A DNA stretch of 64,000 nucleotides, from NCBI RefSeq assembly GCF_000422265.1, contig NZ_KE383812.1, positions 124,001 through 188,000 of the forward strand. The letters are read 5' to 3'. Origin of the DNA: Kaistella palustris DSM 21579 (GTDB lineage Bacteria; Bacteroidota; Bacteroidia; Flavobacteriales; Weeksellaceae). This document shows, one piece after another, positions 42,799 through 52,033 of this stretch. The notes under the pieces are model-generated. The model was not told the origin of the DNA and did not search any database. It saw only the letters and a program-made list of their open reading frames with translations. Each line of letters begins with the position of its first letter. Position 1 is the first letter of the stretch. The position numbers and the translations under genes are program-made.

Positions 42799-43575
42799 AT
42801 GCAGACTACCATAGAATTTTATAAATATCAGGGTACAGGAAATGATTTTGTACTGATAGATAATCGTGACCAGACTTTCCCCAAAGAAACAGAATTGATC
42901 AGCCAGCTTTGCGACCGAAGATTCGGTATCGGAGGCGATGGTCTCATCCTTTTGGAAAATGACGAAAACGTCGATTTCAAAATGGTGTATTACAATTCCG
43001 ACGGCAATGAAAGTACCATGTGTGGCAACGGCGGCAGATGCATTGTCGCTTTTGCTCACTTTCTGGATATTTTCGAGGACAAAACAAAGTTCACCGCGAT
43101 TGATGGACTTCATGAAGCGGAGATAAACAACGGAATCATTAAACTCAAAATGATCGACGTTGATGTCATTAAAGAAAATGAAGGAAATTTCGAATTGAAT
43201 ACAGGCTCGCCGCATTACGTAACCTTCGTGGAAAAGTTAAAAGATTATAAAGTTTTCGAAAACGGTAACAAAATCAGAAATTCTGAGTCTTATTGTCAGA
43301 ACGGAATCAATGTGAATTTTGTGGAAGAACTTGGCAGTGATCAGCTTTTTGTACGAACCTACGAACGCGGTGTTGAAGACGAGACCTTCAGCTGCGGAAC
43401 AGGCGTTACCGCCTCGGCGCTGGTTTATTTAAAAGACAGAGATTCCCAGTCAGTTGAAGTACGTGTTTTGGGCGGAGACCTGAAAGTTTATGCGGAACGA
43501 AACGGCGAAGGCTTTAGAAATATCTGGCTGGAAGGTCCCGCAAAACAGGTTTTCAGGGGAAAGATCAATTTATAA
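42799..43575 (+). CDS. dapF: diaminopimelate epimerase
   Basis: A 258-residue DapF. Both catalytic cysteines are present: Cys75 in MCGNGGRC and Cys199 in FSCGTGVTAS. The N-terminal YQGTGNDFVLID is the family start. It converts LL- to meso-diaminopimelate for peptidoglycan and lysine synthesis. mltG begins 17 nt downstream, so the two cell-wall genes are probably an operon. Confidence 0.96.
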   Translation: MQTTIEFYKYQGTGNDFVLIDNRDQTFPKETELISQLCDRRFGIGGDGLILLENDENVDFKMVYYNSDGNESTMCGNGGRCIVAFAHFLDIFEDKTKFTAIDGLHEAEINNGIIKLKMIDVDVIKENEGNFELNTGSPHYVTFVEKLKDYKVFENGNKIRNSESYCQNGINVNFVEELGSDQLFVRTYERGVEDETFSCGTGVTASALVYLKDRDSQSVEVRVLGGDLKVYAERNGEGFRNIWLEGPAKQVFRGKINL

Positions 43576-43592
43576 GCGTTTTTGAAAAACAG

Positions 43593-44630
43593 ATGAATAA
43601 AAACTCAGGAATAATTTCAGCTATAGCGTTGCTTTTGCTGCTTGTCGGTGGTTATTTCGGCTATCAGTTCTACAGCAAATACTTCGGAAACAATGTGGCA
43701 AAAGAAGGTTTTGTTCTCATTCCCCATTCTGCAAATTTTAACTCAATCCTCGATTCTATCGGGCCGTATTTAAAGAATAAAGACCAGTTTGCCGAAGTAG
43801 CGAAAAGTAAAAACATGAACCGCTTTTTCCAGGCCGGCCGCTATAAAATTACAGACGGTAACAGCAATACCGATCTTGTAAATATGATTAAAGCCGGAAA
43901 CCAGACTGAAAACACTTTCCGTATAGGCGATTTCTTTACGGTTTACCAAATGGTGGGCAAAGTGGCAAAGAAAACAGAACTCGATTCACTGCGCTTTGCA
44001 ACAGACCTCAATAAAATTGCAGTCGGAAAAGGCCTTTCAAATGCCGAAGATCTAAAAAAATACTTCTTTATCGATACCTATAACTTTTTCTGGACAGTCA
44101 CACCTAAAGAGTTTTTCAAAAAGTTTGAATACCAGTACACCGAATTCTGGTCGGCAGAACGAAAAGCCAAGGAACAGAACGCAGGTTTAAGCCGTGATCA
44201 AATATATGCACTCGCTTCATTGGTATATAAAGAAACAGGCGGCAAACCCGATGAAATGCCGACTGTTGCCGGACTTTACCTGAACCGTTACCGCAAAGGC
44301 ATGAAGCTCCAAAGTGATCCAACCGTTATCTATGCAGTCAGTAAAGCCAGTAATTTTAGAGATGCGCCGCTGAAACGTGTTATGTATAAGCACCTTCGCC
44401 AGGATTCCCCTTACAACACATATGCAAATGTTGGAATTCCGCCGGGACCGATTTGCGTGGTCGACAAAAATTCAGTTGATGCCGTTTTAAATGCAAAGAA
44501 GAATGATTTCATTTATATGTGTGCAGATCCGGCGCGACCGGGTTTACATAAATTTACCGCCAGCGCTGCAGAACATGAAGTAAATGCCAGGGCATATCAA
44601 GACTGGCTGAACTCCAGGGATATCAGGTAA
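43593..44630 (+). CDS. mltG: endolytic murein transglycosylase MltG
   Basis: A 345-residue YceG/MltG protein with an N-terminal membrane anchor (ISAIALLLLLVGGYFGYQF), a LysM-like region, and the catalytic domain with Glu214 in VYKETGG, then LQSDPTVIYA and YANVGIPPGPIC. It cleaves nascent glycan strands in the periplasm and helps set their length. It follows dapF by 17 nt. Confidence 0.94.
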   Translation: MNKNSGIISAIALLLLLVGGYFGYQFYSKYFGNNVAKEGFVLIPHSANFNSILDSIGPYLKNKDQFAEVAKSKNMNRFFQAGRYKITDGNSNTDLVNMIKAGNQTENTFRIGDFFTVYQMVGKVAKKTELDSLRFATDLNKIAVGKGLSNAEDLKKYFFIDTYNFFWTVTPKEFFKKFEYQYTEFWSAERKAKEQNAGLSRDQIYALASLVYKETGGKPDEMPTVAGLYLNRYRKGMKLQSDPTVIYAVSKASNFRDAPLKRVMYKHLRQDSPYNTYANVGIPPGPICVVDKNSVDAVLNAKKNDFIYMCADPARPGLHKFTASAAEHEVNARAYQDWLNSRDIR

Positions 44631-44758
44631 ATAGTAGGGAAAGTCAAACTTTATAATGGAATTATCGGTCTCATTATGAAGTGCATGGAATTTTAAACAA
44701 AAGTTTAATTTAACTTTTAAAGTGAATAGCAATCAGTATATCAGAACAAAATAATATT

Positions 44759-47350
44759 ATGAGGAACAGGATGGAGATGTCATCAATCATCAGAAATAGG
44801 ACGATCGGATTAACGTTCGTTTTAGGGGCTGCAAGTTTAGCCTTTGCGCAGCAGAAAGTAAATGTAACCGGAAAAATTGCAGACAGGCAAAATAACTTTG
44901 TGCCTTACGCGTCGGTAACTTTCAGCAACAAAGCCAACAAACTCTACAGTGATGCGACACTTACCGATGAAAAAGGAAATTACCAGATCGCGCTGACGCC
45001 GGGTAATTATGATGTGATTATCGAGGCTATTGATTTCAAAAAGTCCACAGTGAACAAGCAGATCTCTTCAGCAGGAAATCTGGGAACCTTTACCGTGGAA
45101 TATGAAGGTTCTGCCACGAACGCAAAAACCCAGGATATCCAGGGTGTAACAATCACGGCGCAGGCAGTGAAAGCGTATCGCGTAGAAATTGATAAGAAAG
45201 TCTACGATCCGTCATTGGATATCGTGGCAAAAGGAGGAAATCTTCAGGATGTTTTGGCCAATGTGCCTTCGGTAGATGTTGATACAGACGGAACTGTCTC
45301 CATGCGTGGCAATACGAATGTGCGGTTTTTAATTAATGGTAAACCTTCGTCAATGCTTGGTATTGATGATGGTGCCAACGCTCTGCAATCGATTCCCGCC
45401 GATCAGATCGAAAGAATTGAGGTGATCACCAACCCTTCATCTAAATATGAAGCCAGCGGAACTGCCGGAATCCTGAACATCATCCTGAAAAAATCAAAAA
45501 AAGTAGGTTTTAACGGAAGTGTGGAGGGAACTTTGGGATATTTACCCACAAGCAGATTAAACACCAATCTAAGCTGGAGAAAAGGGAACTGGACGTATTA
45601 TATTAACGGCGGTGGCGGTTACAGCAGAAATAAATCCACAAACAATTCTGAATTCAATTCATTCCTGGACCCCGAAACACTGACCGACGGATTCTCGGTA
45701 AGATCACTCCAGAACAGTGAGAATAAAAGTGAAAACAAATACTACAACGTCACAAGTGGTTTCCTGGTAGACCTTACAGAAAAAGCCACGCTGAACGCCT
45801 CGGTAATGTTCAGAAACTACAACAACGAATCCACGGGAAATACTGCGTATTTTGATCATGTGATCATCAAAAACAGAACGGCGGCGGGATATCCTAATGT
45901 TCCCTACACCTTTGAGGACCAGTTTACCAACCGCTTAAATGAAGGTACAAATGTGAACAATTCCTTTCAGGCAGATTTAGGTTATGACCAGAAAATCGGT
46001 GACAGCGGCCAGCTTCTGTCACTTGCCGGAAGCTATCAGAAAAGTAAAAGCGACGGAAATTCTGTGACTACCGAAAATGGTTTCGATAATGAACTCGACA
46101 TTCCTACAATTGCCCTTAACAATATTCTTACGGCCTCCGAAAACACCAAATATCTCGCGAAAGCTGATTATGAACTTCCGATTGGCGAATCATCAAAATT
46201 TGAAGCGGGCGCAAGATTCGACGCGAACAAAAACGATTATGATTATTTTGTAGACGAAAGCAGAAACAACGGGCCGGTTGCAGTACTGCCCAATTTTACC
46301 AGCCAGACTTCTTACCAGGAAAATATCCTTGCGGCTTACGCGCAGTTTAAAAGTAAGATCGATAATTTCGGTTATCAGTTGGGTTTAAGAGCTGAAAATA
46401 CTGATATTGATGTCAACTTCAAAAGAATCAGCGATGCTGAGCAGATCAATGTGAGTAAAAATTACCTTAAATTTTTTCCAAGTGTATTTTTGAGTTATGA
46501 TCTGGATAAGAATAATCAGCTTTTACTAAATTACTCCAGAAGGATCAACAGACCGAGGTCATTTTTCCTGATACCATTCATGTCGTATAACAACAACAGA
46601 AACCTCTTCAACGGTAATCCTGATCTTAATCCGACTTACGAGAATTCCTTTGAACTGGGTTATAACCTATCAAAAAATAAACTCACCATTAATCCTACCC
46701 TTTATTACAAAAAATCACAGGATGAGGTGAATATGTATCAGTACAGCGGTCTGAATGATGACGGAAACACGGTGATCTACACCATGCCGGTCAATGCAGG
46801 AACCGAGGCGCAATATGGTTTGGATATTAATGCGACTTACGATCCCTTCAAGTGGTGGAAAATCATGGGAAGTGCAGATCTTTTCGGTTATAAAAATGAG
46901 GGCAGTTATAATCTGTTCCCTGGCAATCCCCTTACTGAGATCGATTTTTCCGGTGATGGTTTCTCTACGCGCTTCCGTTTGACAAACACCTTTAAACCAA
47001 CGAAAACAACCAGCTTTCAAATCCAGGGCTTTTACCGTGGCGCACAAAATACCGTGCAGCAGAAAAGAGAGCCAATGTACGCGGTTAATTTAGGTGCCAG
47101 CCAAACAATATGGAAAGGCAACGGTACGATCTCATTTAATATCCAGGATATCTTCAACACGCGGGCGCGGGAAAACTTCCAGACTACCGCAACTTATTCC
47201 CAGTACAGCTATATGCAATGGCAGCCACGACAGTTCAGTATTTCACTGAGCTACCGTTTCAAACAGGGAGACAAAGTAGAGGCGCCGAAACGTAAGAAAG
47301 ACATCAACAGCAATTCCAGCGGAGATGATGATCAAGGTCCACCAATGTAA
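44759..47350 (+). CDS. TonB-dependent receptor-like outer-membrane beta-barrel protein
   Basis: An 863-residue outer-membrane protein. After the signal peptide (ending ASLAFAQ) comes a CarboxypepD_reg-like domain (VNVTGKIADRQNNFVPYASV, about 35-115). A plug domain follows (GGNLQDVLANVPSVDVDTDG, then GTAGILNIILKKS), then a barrel of the outer-membrane beta-barrel family 3 type ending near YRFKQGDK. The tail is charged and rich in Asn/Ser/Asp. It is shorter than SusC and has no SusD partner. The ligand is unknown. Confidence 0.87.
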   Translation: MRNRMEMSSIIRNRTIGLTFVLGAASLAFAQQKVNVTGKIADRQNNFVPYASVTFSNKANKLYSDATLTDEKGNYQIALTPGNYDVIIEAIDFKKSTVNKQISSAGNLGTFTVEYEGSATNAKTQDIQGVTITAQAVKAYRVEIDKKVYDPSLDIVAKGGNLQDVLANVPSVDVDTDGTVSMRGNTNVRFLINGKPSSMLGIDDGANALQSIPADQIERIEVITNPSSKYEASGTAGILNIILKKSKKVGFNGSVEGTLGYLPTSRLNTNLSWRKGNWTYYINGGGGYSRNKSTNNSEFNSFLDPETLTDGFSVRSLQNSENKSENKYYNVTSGFLVDLTEKATLNASVMFRNYNNESTGNTAYFDHVIIKNRTAAGYPNVPYTFEDQFTNRLNEGTNVNNSFQADLGYDQKIGDSGQLLSLAGSYQKSKSDGNSVTTENGFDNELDIPTIALNNILTASENTKYLAKADYELPIGESSKFEAGARFDANKNDYDYFVDESRNNGPVAVLPNFTSQTSYQENILAAYAQFKSKIDNFGYQLGLRAENTDIDVNFKRISDAEQINVSKNYLKFFPSVFLSYDLDKNNQLLLNYSRRINRPRSFFLIPFMSYNNNRNLFNGNPDLNPTYENSFELGYNLSKNKLTINPTLYYKKSQDEVNMYQYSGLNDDGNTVIYTMPVNAGTEAQYGLDINATYDPFKWWKIMGSADLFGYKNEGSYNLFPGNPLTEIDFSGDGFSTRFRLTNTFKPTKTTSFQIQGFYRGAQNTVQQKREPMYAVNLGASQTIWKGNGTISFNIQDIFNTRARENFQTTATYSQYSYMQWQPRQFSISLSYRFKQGDKVEAPKRKKDINSNSSGDDDQGPPM

Positions 47351-47404
47351 AAATCAGTTCACAACTGACAGCTGACAGTTGACAGTTGATAAAATTATTA
47401 AACC

Positions 47405-47444
47405 ATAAAAAAATCCTGAAAATAATTTTTTTCAGGATTTTTCA
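47405..47444. terminator. bidirectional rho-independent terminator
   Basis: AAATCCTGAAAA pairs with TTTTCAGGATTT around a 6-nt loop, with A-run upstream and T-run downstream. It can serve the barrel gene on + and galE on -. Confidence 0.8.
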
Positions 47445-47457
47445 GTTGTAATCTGAT

Positions 47458-47555
47458 GTCTCGTGTCTCACGTCTCGTGTCTCGTGTCTCACGTCTCGTG
47501 TCTCACATCTCGGGTCTCGTGTCTCGTGTCTCACGTCTTGTGTCTCGTGTCTCGT
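47458..47555 (+). repeat. 7-bp tandem repeat GTCTCGT/GTCTCAC, 14 copies
   Basis: Fourteen head-to-tail 7-mers, mostly GTCTCGT (eight copies) and GTCTCAC (four), with two variants (ATCTCGG, GTCTTGT). It lies between the bidirectional terminator and the galE stop codon, ending nine bases from that stop. All 7-mers share TCTC, with the last two bases alternating. Confidence 0.93.
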
Positions 47556-47564
47556 ATCTGCCTC

Positions 47565-48581
47565 CTAACCGCGATTCACCAGATATTTCTGCCATTCCCA
47601 GGTTGTTCTTAAAGCTTCTTCCAAAGAAGTTTCCGCTTTCCAGCCTAATTCTTTTTCGGCTTTATCGGCGTTTGCGTAAGCAACAGTAATATCTCCTGCT
47701 CTTCTTTCGCAAATTTGATACGGAACTTTCACATCATTTGCAATTTCAAAAGCATTCACCACTTCCAAAACTGAAGATCCTTTGCCCGTTCCGAGATTGT
47801 AAATATCTATAACTGTTTCGGACGTTTCATTAAGCAGTTTCTGCAGCGCCTTTACGTGCGCCTTTGCCAGATCGACCACATAAATGTAATCGCGGATCGC
47901 CGTACCGTCTGCCGTTGGATAATCATTTCCCCAGACCGATAGTTTCTCACGAATTCCAGACGCGGTTTGTGTAACGTAAGGAACAAGATTATTAGGTACT
48001 CCAATTGGTAATTCTCCTAGCAAAGCAGTTGGATGTGAACCGATTGGATTAAAATATCGAAGCAAAGAAACTTTCTTTTTGTAAGCCGTAGCAAAATCTT
48101 TCAGGATCTCCTCGCCCATCTGTTTGGTTTTTCCGTAAGAGGATTCCGGAAGTTTCAGCGGAGTATTTTCGTCAATTGGCATTTCGTCTGCCTGTCCGTA
48201 CACCGTACAAGACGAACTGAATATAAAGTTGGAAATATTTCTGGTTTTAAATTCCTGTAAAACATTGATCAGAGAAAACAGATTATTTTCATAATAATCC
48301 AAAGGTTTTTCCTGACTCTCGCCTACTGCTTTGTAAGCGGCAAAATTAATGCAGCCATCAATTTCATAAGCATCAAAAACCTGGGAAAGCAATTCCTTTC
48401 TTTTTAAATCAAAGGGAAAAAACACAGGTCTTTTTCCTGCTACTTTCTCAATATTATCAAGAATAAATTTTTCTGAATTTGACATATCATCAACAATGAT
48501 GACCTGAAAATTATTTTGTAAAAGTTCTACAACAGTGTGAGAACCGATATAACCGAGACCGCCGGTAACGAGTATTGTCAT
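47565..48581 (-). CDS. galE: UDP-glucose 4-epimerase
   Basis: A 338-residue GalE: NAD-binding VTGGLGYIGSH (G7-x-x-G10-x-x-G13), the catalytic serine in SSSCTVYG (122-129) and Tyr149-x-x-x-Lys153 in YGKTK. It interconverts UDP-glucose and UDP-galactose in the cytoplasm and can feed surface polysaccharides. It follows a small membrane protein and a DegT aminotransferase on the same strand, which suggests a polysaccharide sub-locus. Confidence 0.94.
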   Translation of the reverse strand: MTILVTGGLGYIGSHTVVELLQNNFQVIIVDDMSNSEKFILDNIEKVAGKRPVFFPFDLKRKELLSQVFDAYEIDGCINFAAYKAVGESQEKPLDYYENNLFSLINVLQEFKTRNISNFIFSSSCTVYGQADEMPIDENTPLKLPESSYGKTKQMGEEILKDFATAYKKKVSLLRYFNPIGSHPTALLGELPIGVPNNLVPYVTQTASGIREKLSVWGNDYPTADGTAIRDYIYVVDLAKAHVKALQKLLNETSETVIDIYNLGTGKGSSVLEVVNAFEIANDVKVPYQICERRAGDITVAYANADKAEKELGWKAETSLEEALRTTWEWQKYLVNRG

Positions 48582-48615
48582 ATTATTAAAGTTGATAAGT
48601 GATGATTTATTGATT

Positions 48616-48963
48616 TTATGATTTTCCTATTTCGTCGATATCACTGTACAATTCCTTATATTTAAACAGGTTAATAAGAATTAAGTACGATCCAATAAAC
48701 ACCGATTTCTTAAAACTTTGATCACTGAAAATCCCAAAATATAAATTCCAGCAAACCATTGAGAAATACCAGATACACAGCGGTAAGAAAGTGATGTTTA
48801 TTAAAAGAACAGTTTTACGGAATTTTTCAAATAAGGAAACCGTTATTGCTAAATTTAAAATAAAAAAAATCAGGTCAAAGATGAAGCCTTCTAAAATAAA
48901 TGATGCCTTTCTAAATCTAAGTAAAACCAAAGTAAAGAGCAGAGTAATTGCAGTGTGAATCAC
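48616..48963 (-). CDS. small hypothetical membrane protein
   Basis: A 115-residue hydrophobic protein with about three or four helices, for example GFIFDLIFFILNLAITVSLF and NITFLPLCIWYFSMVCWNLY. I recognise no family. The start is a GTG at 48963. The same frame stays open for about 15 codons upstream, back toward the aminotransferase stop, without an ATG. It sits between the DegT gene and galE with small gaps and is probably co-transcribed. Confidence 0.5.
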   Translation of the reverse strand: MIHTAITLLFTLVLLRFRKASFILEGFIFDLIFFILNLAITVSLFEKFRKTVLLINITFLPLCIWYFSMVCWNLYFGIFSDQSFKKSVFIGSYLILINLFKYKELYSDIDEIGKS

Positions 48964-49007
48964 GACCGAAACTATAAAAAGCCATTTAAACTGAAAGATG
49001 CTTCTTC

Positions 49008-50141
49008 TTAAAACTGCTTATTCATAAACTCCAGAACCGCATCGGTAATATATTTCAGCTGCTCCTCATCCAGTTCTGTATGCATGGGTAAAGAGATCAC
49101 CTGATCGAGCAGTTTATCGGTATTTACGAAATCTTTCGGATCGCTTTCCTGATAATAGGCTTTTTGCTTTCTCAGAGCCACGGGATAATAAATCATTGCG
49201 GGAACTTCCTTCTCTGCGAGGAACTGCTGCAGTTCATTCCGTTTTCCGTTGGTAATCCGAAGTGTGTACTGGTGGAAAACGTGCGAAGAATATGCTGCCC
49301 GTTTCGGCGTGAGAATGTGTTGATGTCCGGCAAAAGCTTCATCGTAAAAATCCGCTGCTTTTCGGCGGGCTTCGTTATAGTGATCCAAAAGCGGAAGTTT
49401 TTTGCGCAGAACGGTAGCCTGCACACTGTCTAAACGCGAATTTACCCCGATCTCATCATGGTAATAGCGCTCATACATGCCGTGGTTTACAATTCCGCGT
49501 ATTTTATGGGCGAGTTCATCATCATTGGTAAAAATTGCACCGCCATCGCCGTAGCAGCCTAAATTTTTCGAGGGAAAAAAAGACGTGGTTCCAATAATTC
49601 CCATTGTTCCGGATTTCTTCACAGTTCCGTTTGCAAAGGTAAAATCGGCACCGATCGCCTGTGCATTATCTTCAATTACATGTAAATCATTTTCCTCGGC
49701 GATCTTTAAGATTTCTTCCATATTCGCGCACTGCCCGAAAAGATGTACGGGAATGATGGCTTTTGTTTTTGCAGTAATGGCCGCTTTCAGTTTTTCGGTG
49801 TCCATGGTAAAAGTGTCATAATCAACATCTACTAAAACCGATTTCAGTTTTAAGAGCTGAATAACTTCCACAGTAGCAGCAAAAGTAAAATCTGCAGTGA
49901 TGACTTCGTCTCCCTCCTTTAAATCCAGTGCCATGAGTGCGATCTGCAAGGCATCGGTTCCGTTTGCACAGGGAATTACGTGTTTTACACCGAGATACTG
50001 CTCCAGCTCTGTTTGAAACGATTTAACTTCAGGCCCATTAATAAAAGCTGCAGAGTTCAGGACATTGAGCATCGCATTATCTACATCTGCTTTAATCTTG
50101 TAATACTGACTCTGCAAGTCGACCATCTGAATCTTTTTCAT
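49008..50141 (-). CDS. DegT/DnrJ/EryC1/StrS-family sugar aminotransferase
   Basis: A 377-residue PLP enzyme (fold type I). The PLP lysine is Lys192 in FFPSKNLG, and EDNAQ at 157-161 stacks on the cofactor. CANGTDALQIAL near residue 58 and GVNSRLDSVQATVL are family marks. It places an amino group on a 3- or 4-keto nucleotide sugar (WecE, FdtB and similar). It could serve a surface polysaccharide together with galE downstream. Confidence 0.9.
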   Translation of the reverse strand: MKKIQMVDLQSQYYKIKADVDNAMLNVLNSAAFINGPEVKSFQTELEQYLGVKHVIPCANGTDALQIALMALDLKEGDEVITADFTFAATVEVIQLLKLKSVLVDVDYDTFTMDTEKLKAAITAKTKAIIPVHLFGQCANMEEILKIAEENDLHVIEDNAQAIGADFTFANGTVKKSGTMGIIGTTSFFPSKNLGCYGDGGAIFTNDDELAHKIRGIVNHGMYERYYHDEIGVNSRLDSVQATVLRKKLPLLDHYNEARRKAADFYDEAFAGHQHILTPKRAAYSSHVFHQYTLRITNGKRNELQQFLAEKEVPAMIYYPVALRKQKAYYQESDPKDFVNTDKLLDQVISLPMHTELDEEQLKYITDAVLEFMNKQF

Positions 50142-50382
50142 AAAAAATATTTGTTCAAATTTAGCGAAATTAAATTTTTGAAAAAATTAAAATTCTGTCA
50201 TTCTGCCGCCTTTAATTTAAATTATTAAAATCCCGGCCGGCTTTGTAAAATAGAACACCTTACCATTGATAACAATTTTGGAATACAGTGTAATTTTTTA
50301 ATAAATAGAAATTAAATCATGTTTTGCATAAATATTTTTTATCAATTGTTTTACATTTACAGCACTTTAAAGAATGATCAAT

Positions 50383-51984
50383 ATGAAAAAACTACTCTCT
50401 CTATTTGCGCTTGTGCTGTTTGTAATTTTGCAGGCACAGACGGAACTTGTCTTTGTTTATTTTAAAGACAAACCAAATAAAGCAGCGTTCTACGCAAATC
50501 CAGCCGGTGAGCTATCCCAGAAATCCCTGGACCGCCGCACAAGGCTTGGCATTGCGCTCAACGACCAGGATGCGCCGATCGAACCTTCTTACATCCAGAA
50601 TATTGTGGACCTTGGTTACACGGTAACAGATTACAGCAAGTGGATGAACGGTGTGGCAGTAAATGCTACGACCGCGCAGATTGCAGATTTAAAAACTAAA
50701 TCCTACGTAGCCTCCGTCGAAAGGTTCATTAAGCATGACGGCGGAAAAGCAGAACCACACAAACGGAATAAGTTCGATGAGTTTAACAACACCACCGGAA
50801 AAACAGAATTTAATTACGGCTCGGGCCTTGCGCAGATCGAGCAGATCAATCTCCGTCCGCTGCATATCGCCGGCTATACCGGCACGGGCGTTACTATTGC
50901 CGTGATCGACACGGGTTTTCCCAAAGTAAATACCGGTTCTGCTTACGCGAGAATCCGCAACAATGGGCAGATTAAAGGCGGCTATAATTTCATTAATAAA
51001 AGTACCGACATTTATAACTCCGGTCTTAATAACCATGGTTCCTACTGTTTAGGCACCATTGCGGGATATGTGCAGAATTCATTTGTAGGATCAGCACCCG
51101 ATGCTGATTTTTACCTTTATGCCACGGAAGATGCCGTAAATGAAATTCCCGAAGAGCAGCTTTACTGGACCGAAGCTGCCGAAGAAGCCGACCGGAAGGG
51201 CGTTGATGTCATCACGACTTCCCTGGGTTATTACGAGTTTGATGATCCGCGTTACAATCTGCTGTATTCGGACATGACGGGAAGCGTTTCCTTTATTGCC
51301 AGAACCGCACAGATCGCCACAGAAAAAGGAATCTTTGTGCTCGCGGCTGCCGGAAATGAAGCCGAAAACTCCTGGCATTATATCATCACACCGGCTGATA
51401 ACGAAAAAGTATTCAGTGTGGGCGCGGTAACATCTTCGGGTGCAAGCTCCAGTTTTTCATCTTTTGGTCCAAACGCCCTGGGTGTGGTAAAACCTGACGG
51501 CAGTGCGCGTGGGACAAATACGTATATGGGCTATAATAACGGTGTTACTTCTGCCAGCGGAACCTCATTTGCAACGCCGCTTTCGGCGGGCGGTGTGGCC
51601 TGTCTGCTCCAGGCAATGCCCACAAAACCTTTACCGGAAGTGCGGCAGTTACTCCGCGGTTCAGCTTCACTGTACCCGAGTCATTCGGATCAGCTGGGCT
51701 ATGGCATTTTGAACTTTGGTAAAGCGCTTACTGATTCACAGCTTGCCAGTGCAGAAATCTCGAAAACTGAAATTAAGATCTACCCGAATCCGGTACGTAC
51801 AAATTTCACGGTGCAGACTTCAGAAAAAATTCTTTCCGTAGAACTTTATGATTCGCTGGGCAGAAAAGTAGAGACATTGTCTCCTTCAGCAACTCATGAC
51901 ATTCAGCAATTGGCGAAAGGCGTCTATTATGTAAAAGTTAAAACCGCGAAAAACGAGTATATTGAAAAACTGCTTAAACAATAA
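50383..51984 (+). CDS. T9SS-secreted S8 (subtilisin-like) serine peptidase
   Basis: A 533-residue exported protease, started at the second ATG (MKKLLSLFALVLFVILQAQ is a signal peptide). The catalytic triad is Asp176 (VIDTG), His218 (NNHGSYCLG) and Ser395 (SGTSFATP), with the oxyanion Asn325 in AAAGNE. A type A T9SS sorting domain closes it (IKIYPNPVRTNFTV to EYIEKLLKQ). It is probably delivered to the surface or medium by the T9SS. A long propeptide-like region precedes the catalytic domain. Confidence 0.93.
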   Translation: MKKLLSLFALVLFVILQAQTELVFVYFKDKPNKAAFYANPAGELSQKSLDRRTRLGIALNDQDAPIEPSYIQNIVDLGYTVTDYSKWMNGVAVNATTAQIADLKTKSYVASVERFIKHDGGKAEPHKRNKFDEFNNTTGKTEFNYGSGLAQIEQINLRPLHIAGYTGTGVTIAVIDTGFPKVNTGSAYARIRNNGQIKGGYNFINKSTDIYNSGLNNHGSYCLGTIAGYVQNSFVGSAPDADFYLYATEDAVNEIPEEQLYWTEAAEEADRKGVDVITTSLGYYEFDDPRYNLLYSDMTGSVSFIARTAQIATEKGIFVLAAAGNEAENSWHYIITPADNEKVFSVGAVTSSGASSSFSSFGPNALGVVKPDGSARGTNTYMGYNNGVTSASGTSFATPLSAGGVACLLQAMPTKPLPEVRQLLRGSASLYPSHSDQLGYGILNFGKALTDSQLASAEISKTEIKIYPNPVRTNFTVQTSEKILSVELYDSLGRKVETLSPSATHDIQQLAKGVYYVKVKTAKNEYIEKLLKQ

Positions 51985-52010
51985 AGTTTACGGTAATTCT
52001 TATTTTAAAG

Positions 52011-52033
52011 ACCTTCGTAATGAAGGTTTTTTT
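52011..52033 (+). terminator. rho-independent terminator of the S8 peptidase gene
   Basis: ACCTTC pairs with GAAGGT around GTAAT, followed by seven T. It overlaps the last bases of the convergent ppc stop codon. Confidence 0.85.

Noticed and set aside
42661-43215. 184-codon - strand frame
   Set aside because: Antisense to dapF and its promoter region. dapF has both catalytic cysteines.
47456-47689. 77-codon + frame reading VSRLVSRVSRLVSH
   Set aside because: It is only the translation of the 7-bp repeat and then runs antisense through the end of galE.
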